Shown here piece by piece: positions 1 through 5,232 of a stretch of 6,595 bases of DNA. The notes under the pieces are model-generated. The model saw only the letters and a list, made by a program, of their open reading frames with translations, had not been told where the DNA came from and did not search any database. The stretch's first letter is position 1. The number at the start of each line of letters is the position of its first letter. The translations under genes were made by a program, and so were the position numbers. This DNA comes from Bacteroides sp. (GTDB taxonomy: Bacteria > Bacteroidota > Bacteroidia > Bacteroidales > Bacteroidaceae): positions 1 to 6,595 of the forward strand of contig DXOJ01000070.1 of assembly GCA_019412865.1 (NCBI GenBank). The letters run 5' to 3'.

Positions 1-16
1 TTGTGTTTGTGTTGTG

Positions 17-52
17 ACGGTGCTGCGATGTGAATCGAGGTGCCGTTTTTTT
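17..52 (+). terminator. Intrinsic terminator of a gene left of the window
   Basis: On the plus strand ACGGTGCT (17-24) pairs with GGTGCCGT (39-46), partly through G-U pairs. A G-A mismatch follows, then CGAT/ATCG closes a GTGA (GNRA-type) tetraloop, and a run of seven T ends the structure. This is a classical intrinsic terminator. It probably ends a rightward gene lying before base 1, convergent with the carboxylase operon. TGTGAC (13-18) and GTCACA (53-58) could form a competing outer stem. Confidence 0.6.
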
Positions 53-74
53 GTCACATATAAAGAAACGGCAG

Positions 75-103
75 GCTTACAAATAAGAAACGAGCTTACA
101 AAT
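75..103. repeat. Short direct repeat GCTTACAAAT
   Basis: The 10-mer GCTTACAAAT occurs exactly at 75-84 and 94-103, offset by 19 bases. The second copy overlaps the left arm of the 88-141 stem-loop. This could be a small local duplication in the intergenic region; no function is visible. Confidence 0.5.
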
Positions 104-141
104 CTCCTAAAGTATATCATAGAATCTCTGCAAGCTCGTTT
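88..141 (-). terminator. Probable terminator of the carboxylase operon
   Basis: AAACGAGCTT (88-97) and AAGCTCGTTT (132-141) form a perfect 10-bp stem around a 34-base loop. On the minus strand it lies about 35 bases after the carboxyltransferase stop codon, and the descending arm is followed by the T-rich CTTATTTG. It is therefore a plausible end of the operon. The large loop makes it less certain than a compact terminator. Confidence 0.5.
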
Positions 142-148
142 TATGAGT

Positions 149-164
149 GGTGCTTTTGCGCACC
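149..164 (-). other. Small hairpin just after the carboxyltransferase stop
   Basis: GGTGC (149-153) and GCACC (160-164) form a 5-bp stem with a six-base loop, 11 bases beyond the stop codon of the minus-strand carboxyltransferase gene. There is no T run behind it, so on its own it would terminate poorly. It may stabilise the mRNA 3' end or act together with the larger 88-141 stem. Confidence 0.35.
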
Positions 165-175
165 TTATCTAGTTG

Positions 176-1711
176 TTATAAAGGCATATTACCATGCTTC
201 TTGGGCGGGTTTGTCTGCATCTTGTTTTCCGTCATTTCCAGTGCCTGAATCAGACGTTTGCGAGTCTGTCTCGGATAAATGATTTCGTCAATATATCCCA
301 GCTCGGCAGCCTGATACGGAGTGGCAAACTTTTCTTTGTAGGCTTCCAGTTCCTTGGCCTTTGTTGCTTCGTCAGCTTTGCGGAACAGGATATTGATGGC
401 GCCGTCCGCACCCATCACAGCAATTTCTGCACTTGGGTAAGCGAAGTTCACGTCAGCTCCGGTCTGCTTGGAGTTCATTACGATATAAGCACCACCGTAA
501 GCTTTGCGGGTAATCACTGTCAGTTTGGGAACAGTGGCTTCTGCAAATGCATAAACTATTTTTGCACCGTGACGGATGATACCATTGTTTTCCTGTGTAT
601 ATCCCGGAAGGAATCCCGGAACATCTTCGAATGTAATCAATGGAATATTGAAGCAATCGCAGAAACGGATAAAACGGCTTGCTTTGTCGCTGGCATCAAT
701 ATCGAGAACACCGGCAAGATAAGCTGGCTGATTCGCTACGATACCTACCGAACGACCTGCCATACGGGCAAAGCCAATGATAATATTCTTAGCAAAGTTC
801 GGCATCACTTCGAAGAAATAGCCGTTGTCTATAACACGTTCGATAATGTCTTTCATGTCATACGGTACGTTCGGGTCTACCGGAACGATTGTATCCAGAG
901 AAGTATCTTCGCGGTTTGTTTCGTCAGTGCAAGGTTTTTTCTTAGCTTCATCCATATTATTCTGCGGTAAGAAAGAAAGCAGTTCACGGATGCTCATCAG
1001 CAATTCTTCTTCGGTATTGCACATAAAGTGAGTCACACCGCTCTTGCTACTATGTGTCATTGCGCCACCCAGCTCTTCTTTACTTACTTCCTCATGAATC
1101 ACAGCTTTTACTACATCCGGACCAGTCACAAACATGTGACTTTTTTCTTTCACCATAAAGATGAAATCGGTCAGGGCAGGAGAGTAGCAGGCACCTCCGG
1201 CGCAAGGACCCAGGATTGCCGAAATCTGTGGAATCACACCGCTGGCCATTGTATTCTGATAGAAAATATCAGCATAACCGGAAAGGCTCTCGATCCCTTC
1301 CTGGATACGTGCACCGCCCGAATCATTCAAAGCGATAATCGGGGCACCGTTCTTCAATGCAAGTTGTTGTACTTTCACAATCTTTTTAGCATTGGAAGCT
1401 GACAGTGAGCCGCCATATACCGTAAAGTCATAAGCGTAAACAAACACCTGGCGACCGTCCACCTTTCCGTAACCGGATACGATACCATCTCCCGGAATTT
1501 TGTTCTTATCCATACCGTAGTTCGTACAACGGTGAACCATCAACTTATCCAGTTCAACGAAAGTACCCTTATCGAGTAACATCTCGATACGTTCGCGAGC
1601 AGTCATTTTACCGCTTTCATGTTGCTTCTCTATTTTATCAACGCCTCCACCAAGAGAAGCGATGCGGTCACGTTCCTGGAACGTGGCGTATGCTTTATTT
1701 ATTTCTTCCAT
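176..1711 (-). CDS. pccB: Acyl-CoA (propionyl-CoA type) carboxylase, carboxyltransferase beta subunit
   Basis: This cytosolic 511-aa enzyme moves the carboxyl group from carboxybiotin on the carrier protein to an acyl-CoA, probably propionyl-CoA giving methylmalonyl-CoA. It has the two crotonase-like halves of the PccB/MmdA family at full length. In the N half are DSGGARIQEG (130-139) and GPCAGGACYSP (168-178, with an oxyanion glycine pair). In the C half are GVLDIDASDKASRFIRF (334-350), DVPGFLPG (363-370), GIIRHGAK (377-384) and RKAYGGAY (402-409). The residue after GGAY is Ile410, where PCC beta chains I recall have Asp, so substrate choice is uncertain. It is the last gene of the operon, 20 bases after the carrier gene. 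The start MEEINKAYATFQER fits the family; no good Shine-Dalgarno is seen. Sodium-pumping methylmalonyl-CoA decarboxylases share this fold, but the adjacent biotin carboxylase argues for a carboxylase. Confidence 0.93.
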   Translation of the reverse strand: MEEINKAYATFQERDRIASLGGGVDKIEKQHESGKMTARERIEMLLDKGTFVELDKLMVHRCTNYGMDKNKIPGDGIVSGYGKVDGRQVFVYAYDFTVYGGSLSASNAKKIVKVQQLALKNGAPIIALNDSGGARIQEGIESLSGYADIFYQNTMASGVIPQISAILGPCAGGACYSPALTDFIFMVKEKSHMFVTGPDVVKAVIHEEVSKEELGGAMTHSSKSGVTHFMCNTEEELLMSIRELLSFLPQNNMDEAKKKPCTDETNREDTSLDTIVPVDPNVPYDMKDIIERVIDNGYFFEVMPNFAKNIIIGFARMAGRSVGIVANQPAYLAGVLDIDASDKASRFIRFCDCFNIPLITFEDVPGFLPGYTQENNGIIRHGAKIVYAFAEATVPKLTVITRKAYGGAYIVMNSKQTGADVNFAYPSAEIAVMGADGAINILFRKADEATKAKELEAYKEKFATPYQAAELGYIDEIIYPRQTRKRLIQALEMTENKMQTNPPKKHGNMPL

Positions 1712-1712
1712 A

Positions 1713-1749
1713 ATGCAATCCGTTCTTATTATTATGCAATCGGTTCTAA
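1713..1749. repeat. Imperfect 16-bp tandem duplication across the carrier/carboxyltransferase junction
   Basis: ATGCAATCCGTTCTTA (1713-1728) and ATGCAATCGGTTCTAA (1734-1749) match at 14 of 16 positions, offset by 21 bases. One copy is the last codons and stop of the carrier gene (encoding LEPIA-stop). The other fills nearly the whole spacer before the carboxyltransferase ATG. The spacer looks like a tandem copy of the carrier gene's 3' end. Confidence 0.7.
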
Positions 1750-2241
1750 TGTTATTAATGTCTGTTCGCCGGTTATGCTATCACCTTCTTGAACCAGAAT
1801 TTCTTTAATGCGGCAATCCGAAGTCACTTTGTAGTTGCTCTGCATTTTCATTGCTTCGATAACGATGGCAGTATCTCCCGCTTTCATTTCCTGACCGACT
1901 ACAACAGGTATTTTCACTACCTTGCCCGGCATCGGAGAAATGATGCAGTCGTTCTGTTCCTCTTCCCCTTTCTTGCGCATCCGTAGATATTTTGCCTGGC
2001 TGTCCACAATTTCTACATTGAAACTGCTATAATGCGTATTCACTTTATAGCTTTTCCCGTTATCACGGCGAATCAGCTGTGCATTCGAACTGCGTCCGTC
2101 CATCAAGATGTTGCAAGTGCCGTTTTCCGCCATCACTACATCTGCTTCAAACGGTTTTCCATCAATGGTAAGCACCACCTTGTTATCTTCCTTGCTGACC
2201 AACTCTACTTCGGCCACACGGTTTCCTATATGAATTTCCAT
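1732..2241 (-). CDS. Biotin carboxyl carrier protein with N-terminal BT-like domain
   Basis: This 169-aa swinging-arm subunit carries biotin between biotin carboxylase and carboxyltransferase. The C-terminal biotinyl domain (about 99-169) has SPMPGKV (102-108) and the biotinylation motif EAMKM (129-133), with Lys132 the acceptor for biotin ligase. It ends with the usual second half VQEGDSITGEQTLITLE. The first 95 residues form a strand-rich stretch without the Ala/Pro-rich linker of E. coli AccB. By my recollection this stretch resembles the region of mitochondrial PCC alpha just before its biotinyl domain (a YKVN... segment, then SPMPG), part of the BT domain that contacts the beta chain. 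The gene starts 22 bases after the biotin carboxylase stop, in a different frame, and is 20 bases from the carboxyltransferase, so it is surely co-transcribed. The ATG at 2241 is preceded by AAAGAGAA, a weak ribosome site. Confidence 0.93.
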   Translation of the reverse strand: MEIHIGNRVAEVELVSKEDNKVVLTIDGKPFEADVVMAENGTCNILMDGRSSNAQLIRRDNGKSYKVNTHYSSFNVEIVDSQAKYLRMRKKGEEEQNDCIISPMPGKVVKIPVVVGQEMKAGDTAIVIEAMKMQSNYKVTSDCRIKEILVQEGDSITGEQTLITLEPIA

Positions 2242-2263
2242 AATTGAATTCTCTTTGTTAAAA

Positions 2264-3778
2264 TTAGATTCTCAACACTCCCTTGTGCAGTCCGAACTCT
2301 TTCCATTTGCTGATAGGACGGTTGTCGGTAGCCATACCGCTGTTGTTCTCTTCGAGGTTCATCAAGTAGTCCATATAGGCGGCAATCAAAGCAATATTTT
2401 CGGAATGTTCGCTAGTGCGCATGATACGTTGTTGCAGATATTCGCCGTTCTTGGTGATGAATCCTGTATCATAGTGACCTTCCACGAAATCGGGAGTGTC
2501 CATGATGGCACGCAGATAGCTGATGTTGTTTTTCACACCGGTCAACTTATATTCGTGGAGTACGCGGCGCATCCGCTCGATAGCGTATTCGCGGTTGGTA
2601 GCCCATACGATCAGTTTGCCGATCATCGGGTCGTAGTAGATTGGAATTTCATATCCCTCGTACACATAACTGTCGATACGTACACCGATACTGTTCGGCT
2701 CTGTAATCTGTTTGATGATACCCGGGCTCGGCATGAAATTCATTTCTGTATCTTCGGCACAAATACGACACTCAATAGCGTGTCCGCGTTGCTGGATATT
2801 TTCTTGTTTCAGTTGAAGCACCTGTCCGTCGGCAACTTTAATCTGCTCTTTCACCAAATCTACCCCAATCACTTCTTCCGTAATCGGATGCTCCACCTGT
2901 AAACGGGTGTTCATCTCAAGGAAATAATAGTTGCGGTGTTTGTCAACAAGAAATTCGATAGTACCCGCACCAATGTAGTTTACTGCTTTAGCCGCGGCTA
3001 CCGCTTTTTCACCCATGTCTTTCCGCAGTTCGGGAGTGACGAAAACCGAAGGAGTCTCTTCTACGATTTTCTGGTTACGGCGTTGCACGGAACATTCGCG
3101 TTCGCACAGATGAATGACGTTTCCATGCTTGTCACCAAGAATCTGGAACTCGATATGATGAGGCTCTTCAACGAACTTCTCCAGATAAACCGTGTCATCG
3201 CCAAAGGAAGACAACGATTCGCTCTTGGCAGTGGTATAAGCTTCTTTCACTTCTTCGACACTGTGGATGAGGCGCATACCCTTTCCACCACCGCCCATAG
3301 AAGCTTTCAGCATCACCGGGTATCCGATCTTATTGCAAAGTTCTATGGCTTCTTCCACACTTTTCAAATTGTCTTGTGTGCCGGGAACAACGGGTACTCC
3401 CGCCTCGATCATTTTGATACGGGCAGCAATTTTATCCCCCATGGCTTCCATTGTTTCCGGATTAGGTCCGATAAAGATGATTCCTTCTTCCTGACATCGA
3501 CGGGCGAAGGTAGCATTCTCGGACAAGAAGCCGTAACCCGGATGGATGGCGTCCGCATGAGCTGCTTTCGCCACTTCGATGATTTTTTCTATATTCAGAT
3601 AACTCTCTTTGGATGCTGCCGGCCCTACGCAATAAGCTTCGTCTGCATAAAGCACGTGCTTCGCGGTCCGGTCTGCTTCGGAAAAGATAGCGATACTCGT
3701 TATCTCCATCTCCCGGCAGGAGCGCATCACCCTTATGGCAATTTCACCGCGATTGGCTACTAAGATTTTTTTTATCAT
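2264..3778 (-). CDS. accC: Biotin carboxylase subunit of an acyl-CoA carboxylase (PCC alpha-like)
   Basis: This 504-aa ATP-grasp enzyme carboxylates carrier-bound biotin using bicarbonate and ATP. Visible are the N-terminal fold KKILVANRGEIAIRV, HPGYGFLSEN (79-88), the glycine loop MGGGGKGM (161-168), QRRNQK (232-237), the catalytic EMNTRLQVEHPITE (288-301, Arg292) and Arg338 in AIECRI. QRRNQK, with Asn rather than the His of E. coli AccC, and YYDPMIGKLI (381-390) point to the propionyl-CoA carboxylase alpha type. It is about 55 residues longer than E. coli AccC. The tail (455-504) has a hydrophobic helix and a Trp-containing segment like the start of the PCC alpha BT domain. I chose the ATG at 3778 because MIKKILVANRGE is the family start. 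An in-frame ATG at 3799 (GGAAG lies upstream of it) and a TTG at 3877 would lengthen it by 7 or 33 residues. It is the first gene of the operon, behind a B12 riboswitch. Confidence 0.94.
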   Translation of the reverse strand: MIKKILVANRGEIAIRVMRSCREMEITSIAIFSEADRTAKHVLYADEAYCVGPAASKESYLNIEKIIEVAKAAHADAIHPGYGFLSENATFARRCQEEGIIFIGPNPETMEAMGDKIAARIKMIEAGVPVVPGTQDNLKSVEEAIELCNKIGYPVMLKASMGGGGKGMRLIHSVEEVKEAYTTAKSESLSSFGDDTVYLEKFVEEPHHIEFQILGDKHGNVIHLCERECSVQRRNQKIVEETPSVFVTPELRKDMGEKAVAAAKAVNYIGAGTIEFLVDKHRNYYFLEMNTRLQVEHPITEEVIGVDLVKEQIKVADGQVLQLKQENIQQRGHAIECRICAEDTEMNFMPSPGIIKQITEPNSIGVRIDSYVYEGYEIPIYYDPMIGKLIVWATNREYAIERMRRVLHEYKLTGVKNNISYLRAIMDTPDFVEGHYDTGFITKNGEYLQQRIMRTSEHSENIALIAAYMDYLMNLEENNSGMATDNRPISKWKEFGLHKGVLRI

Positions 3779-3790
3779 ACTTTTTTCAAT

Positions 3791-3804
3791 TAAGTACATA
3801 CTTA
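3791..3804 (-). other. Small leader hairpin around an alternative ATG
   Basis: On the minus strand TAAGT-ATGT-ACTTA can form a 5-bp stem whose loop contains the in-frame ATG at 3799-3797, about 12 bases before the chosen start at 3778. The ACTTA arm is also complementary to TAAGT in loop L5 of the upstream riboswitch. It may take part in start-site masking, but a stem this short occurs often by chance. Confidence 0.3.
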
Positions 3805-3882
3805 TTAATGTCTTCCTATCTAATGGACATACTCCACCCGACGAAAAACAGTATTTTTTTGATTTGGGGCTTAACAAGTGAT

Positions 3883-3913
3883 GCTCTTTCTCCTAACCCA
3901 CGAGGAGGGGAGC
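3883..3913 (-). promoter_or_regulatory. Stem-loop directly after the riboswitch (candidate expression platform)
   Basis: On the minus strand GCTC and GAGC (outer) plus CTCCT and AGGAG (inner) form a two-part stem around an 8-base loop CGTGGGTT, starting 9 bases after the riboswitch P1. It sits where cobalamin riboswitches usually place their regulatory (P13-type) hairpin. No T run follows, so it is not an evident intrinsic terminator. Control of translation, or of Rho access, is more likely than simple attenuation. Confidence 0.45.
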
Positions 3914-3921
3914 GTCTTACA

Positions 3922-4102
3922 CAAAATGGCAGGTCTTCTGACTGACTCTTGTCTTATTTGCCTTCCCGATTAACATCAGTGGCGTTAAACTAGTTCAATT
4001 ATAAGACATTGAACAGAGCTTCACAGCAGCGGGACTGTCCGGGACTTACACCCGATTCCCTATTAATCGTCGTCCGTTGGATACGGATTCTGAACCATTT
4101 CG
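3922..4102 (-). promoter_or_regulatory. Cobalamin (vitamin B12) riboswitch
   Basis: Read on the minus strand this has all the main conserved blocks of the cobalamin aptamer in order. P1 5' arm is CGAAATGG (4102-4095), pairing over 8 bp with CCATTTTG (3929-3922). Then come AATAGGGAATCGGGTG (4064-4049), the P5 hairpin CGGGTGTAAGTCCCG (4054-4040), the P6 block CAGTCCCGCTGCTGTGA (4037-4021), GCCACTG (3983-3977), GGGAAGGC (3967-3960) and the B12 box TCAGTCAGAAGACCTGCC (3945-3928). It points at the carboxylase operon, 143 bases before the biotin carboxylase start. Most members of the class switch expression off when adenosyl- or another cobalamin binds, so B12 shortage should raise carboxylase expression. 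The target is unusual: typical ones are B12 transport and synthesis genes or B12-independent isoenzymes. Confidence 0.95.
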
Positions 4103-4107
4103 GGGGG

Positions 4108-4115
4108 CAAAGATA
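4108..4115 (-). promoter_or_regulatory. Promoter -7 element for the riboswitch and carboxylase operon
   Basis: On the minus strand TATCTTTG exactly matches the Bacteroides -7 consensus TAnnTTTG. It lies six bases upstream of the riboswitch P1 arm, so transcription would start almost at the first base of the aptamer. No clear TTG -33 box is seen at the expected distance, which may mean a weak or activator-dependent promoter. Confidence 0.65.
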
Positions 4116-4143
4116 AATAAATATTAAATAAGATGTTCCTTTT

Positions 4144-4170
4144 TTGCACGAAAGTTTCATTTTTGTGCAA
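4144..4170. promoter_or_regulatory. Inverted repeat between the divergent promoters
   Basis: TTGCAC (4144-4149) and GTGCAA (4165-4170) form a 6-bp inverted repeat with a 15-base spacer, which itself holds the near-palindrome GAAAGTTTC (4150-4158). It lies about 29 bases upstream of the riboswitch promoter -7 box and about 47 upstream of the -7 box of the rightward gene. A regulator binding site is possible; none is proven. Confidence 0.3.
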
Positions 4171-4191
4171 TGCTTATCTTTAAAACGGGGA

Positions 4192-4224
4192 TTTGTCTTC
4201 GATTAAGAATATTGTATATCTTTG
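4192..4224 (+). promoter_or_regulatory. Promoter of the Nim-like gene
   Basis: TATCTTTG (4217-4224) matches the Bacteroides -7 consensus exactly. TTTG (4192-4195) sits 21 bases upstream as a -33 box, within a base or two of the usual spacing. The likely transcript start is about 20 bases before the ATG at 4250, giving a short leader. Confidence 0.65.
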
Positions 4225-4249
4225 TAATGTCATTAATTATATAGTAAAA

Positions 4250-4732
4250 ATGAAATATTTAAATGAACCCGTCAGGCGCCAGGATCGTCTGCTGGAAGAA
4301 GAAAAAGCTCTTCGTTTATTACAAACTGCAGAATACGGAATATTGTCGATGCAGGCAGTAGGAGGCGGCGGTTATGGAATTCCTGTCAATTATGTGTGGG
4401 ATGGTGCTCATTCTATTTATATTCATTGTGCACCCGAAGGGGAGAAACTGCGTTGTATCTCTGCTTGTGAGAGAGTTTCTTTTTGTGTGGTAGGAGCCAC
4501 TCATCTTGTTCCCGACAAGTTTACGACGGGGTATGAGAGTATTGTACTGACAGGGACAGCCCATACTGGACTTTCGGAAGCCGAACGGATGAAGGCGCTT
4601 GAACTGCTGTTGGATAAACTCTCTCCTGAAGATAAAGTGGTAGGAATGAAGTATGCGGAGAAGTCTTTCCATCGCACGGAGATCATTCGTCTGGATATTG
4701 ATAACTGGTCGGGCAAATGTAAACGGGTTTGA
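4250..4732 (+). CDS. Nim-like / pyridoxamine 5'-phosphate oxidase-fold flavoprotein
   Basis: This 160-aa, probably cytosolic protein has the split-barrel FMN-binding fold. The order of motifs matches the Nim group: GIPVNYVW (43-50), IYIHCAPEGEKL (56-67, with a His where Nim proteins have their cofactor-site His), VSFCVVG (76-82), then FTTGYESIVLTGTA (91-104), close to the FTT..RSV.. segment of NimA as I recall it. Nim proteins are linked to 5-nitroimidazole (metronidazole) resistance, but most chromosomal relatives have no known role and I do not assert resistance here. There is no signal peptide. The start at 4250 was chosen because the promoter -7 box lies at 4217-4224; the upstream in-frame TTG at 4193 overlaps that promoter. 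The thioredoxin gene follows after 94 bases and could be co-transcribed, hinting at a shared redox role. Confidence 0.85.
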   Translation: MKYLNEPVRRQDRLLEEEKALRLLQTAEYGILSMQAVGGGGYGIPVNYVWDGAHSIYIHCAPEGEKLRCISACERVSFCVVGATHLVPDKFTTGYESIVLTGTAHTGLSEAERMKALELLLDKLSPEDKVVGMKYAEKSFHRTEIIRLDIDNWSGKCKRV

Positions 4733-4813
4733 TTCTTTAATTAGTGTGTAACCTTGCTACTTTTCTAAACTATATTTCTCCTGATATTGTTAAGTTGATA
4801 GTAATTAATTAAA

Positions 4814-4818
4814 AGGAG
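4814..4818 (+). promoter_or_regulatory. Strong Shine-Dalgarno of the thioredoxin gene
   Basis: AGGAG sits 8 bases before the ATG at 4827. It is the only near-consensus ribosome site in the window, where other genes have weak A-rich or no such sites. It fixes the thioredoxin start. A weak promoter-like TATATTTC lies at 4771-4778, without a well-spaced -33 box. Confidence 0.7.
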
Positions 4819-4826
4819 ATATTCGT

Positions 4827-5150
4827 ATGAAAGAAAAGAAAATAGCTCGTGAAGAAAGAAATCAGGAGAAACTGGCTAACGGTGATTGGGTAATGGCAGA
4901 GTTTTATGCAACGTGGTGTCCTCATTGCCAACGTATGAAACCGGTTGTTGAAGAATTTAAGAAACTGATGGAGGGAACATTGGAAGTGGTATTGGTAGAC
5001 ATCGACCAGGAACCTGCCCTTACAGATTTCTATACGGTTGAGTCGACTCCTACCTTTATTCTTTTTAGAAAAGGACAACAGCTTTGGAGACAATCCGGCG
5101 AATTACCTTTGGAAAGACTGGAAAGAGCAGTGAAAGGATTCAAATCCTGA
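4827..5150 (+). CDS. Thioredoxin-family protein with CPHC active site
   Basis: This 107-aa thiol-disulfide protein has the size of a full thioredoxin. It shows the fold's core strand VMAEFYATWCPHC (22-34), the redox pair Cys31/Cys34, the DID strand region (58-60), and the cis-proline loop ESTPTF (72-77, Pro75) before FILFRKG. The motif is WCPHC instead of the thioredoxin WCGPC. CPHC is the DsbA dipeptide, linked in that family to a more oxidising potential. No signal peptide or membrane segment is present; the N-terminus is a charged helix rich in Lys, Glu and Arg, so it should be cytosolic. It follows the Nim-like gene by 94 bases on the same strand and ends before a strong stem-loop. Its partner is unknown; reduction or oxidation of the neighbouring flavoprotein's clients is a guess. 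Confidence 0.88.
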   Translation: MKEKKIAREERNQEKLANGDWVMAEFYATWCPHCQRMKPVVEEFKKLMEGTLEVVLVDIDQEPALTDFYTVESTPTFILFRKGQQLWRQSGELPLERLERAVKGFKS

Positions 5151-5232
5151 CGATTATTGCATAGCTTATCACAATGATATACGTGGCTGATTCTATGTTG
5201 GTGTGTCTTTGTCTGGCATACTTCTAATATGC

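Noticed and set aside
194..1402. Plus-strand open frames opposite the carboxyltransferase
   Set aside because: Same reasoning: the minus-strand frame carries every PccB motif, and the plus frames show no recognisable domain.
2239..2266. Biotin carboxylase and carrier as one gene broken by a frameshift
   Set aside because: The carrier has its own ATG and a 22-base spacer, both proteins look complete, and separate subunits of this kind are a normal arrangement. A natural split is more likely than a sequencing or recent mutation break.
2255..3763. Long open frames on the plus strand opposite the biotin carboxylase (215 and 275 codons)
   Set aside because: They lie antisense to a highly conserved gene whose motifs are intact, their translations show no known family pattern, and long antisense frames are common opposite biased coding sequence.
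176..3778. Sodium-pumping methylmalonyl-CoA decarboxylase operon
   Set aside because: The carboxyltransferase would fit, but no membrane beta or delta subunit is present and an ATP-dependent biotin carboxylase is, which marks a carboxylase.
3778..3877. Start of the biotin carboxylase at the TTG at 3877
   Set aside because: The family begins at MIKKILVANRGE, and the added residues look like translated leader RNA. It is kept only as a possibility noted with the gene.
4193..4249. Start of the Nim-like gene at the upstream TTG, adding 19 residues
   Set aside because: That extension runs through the exact TATCTTTG promoter box at 4217-4224, and the extra residues do not resemble the family N-terminus.
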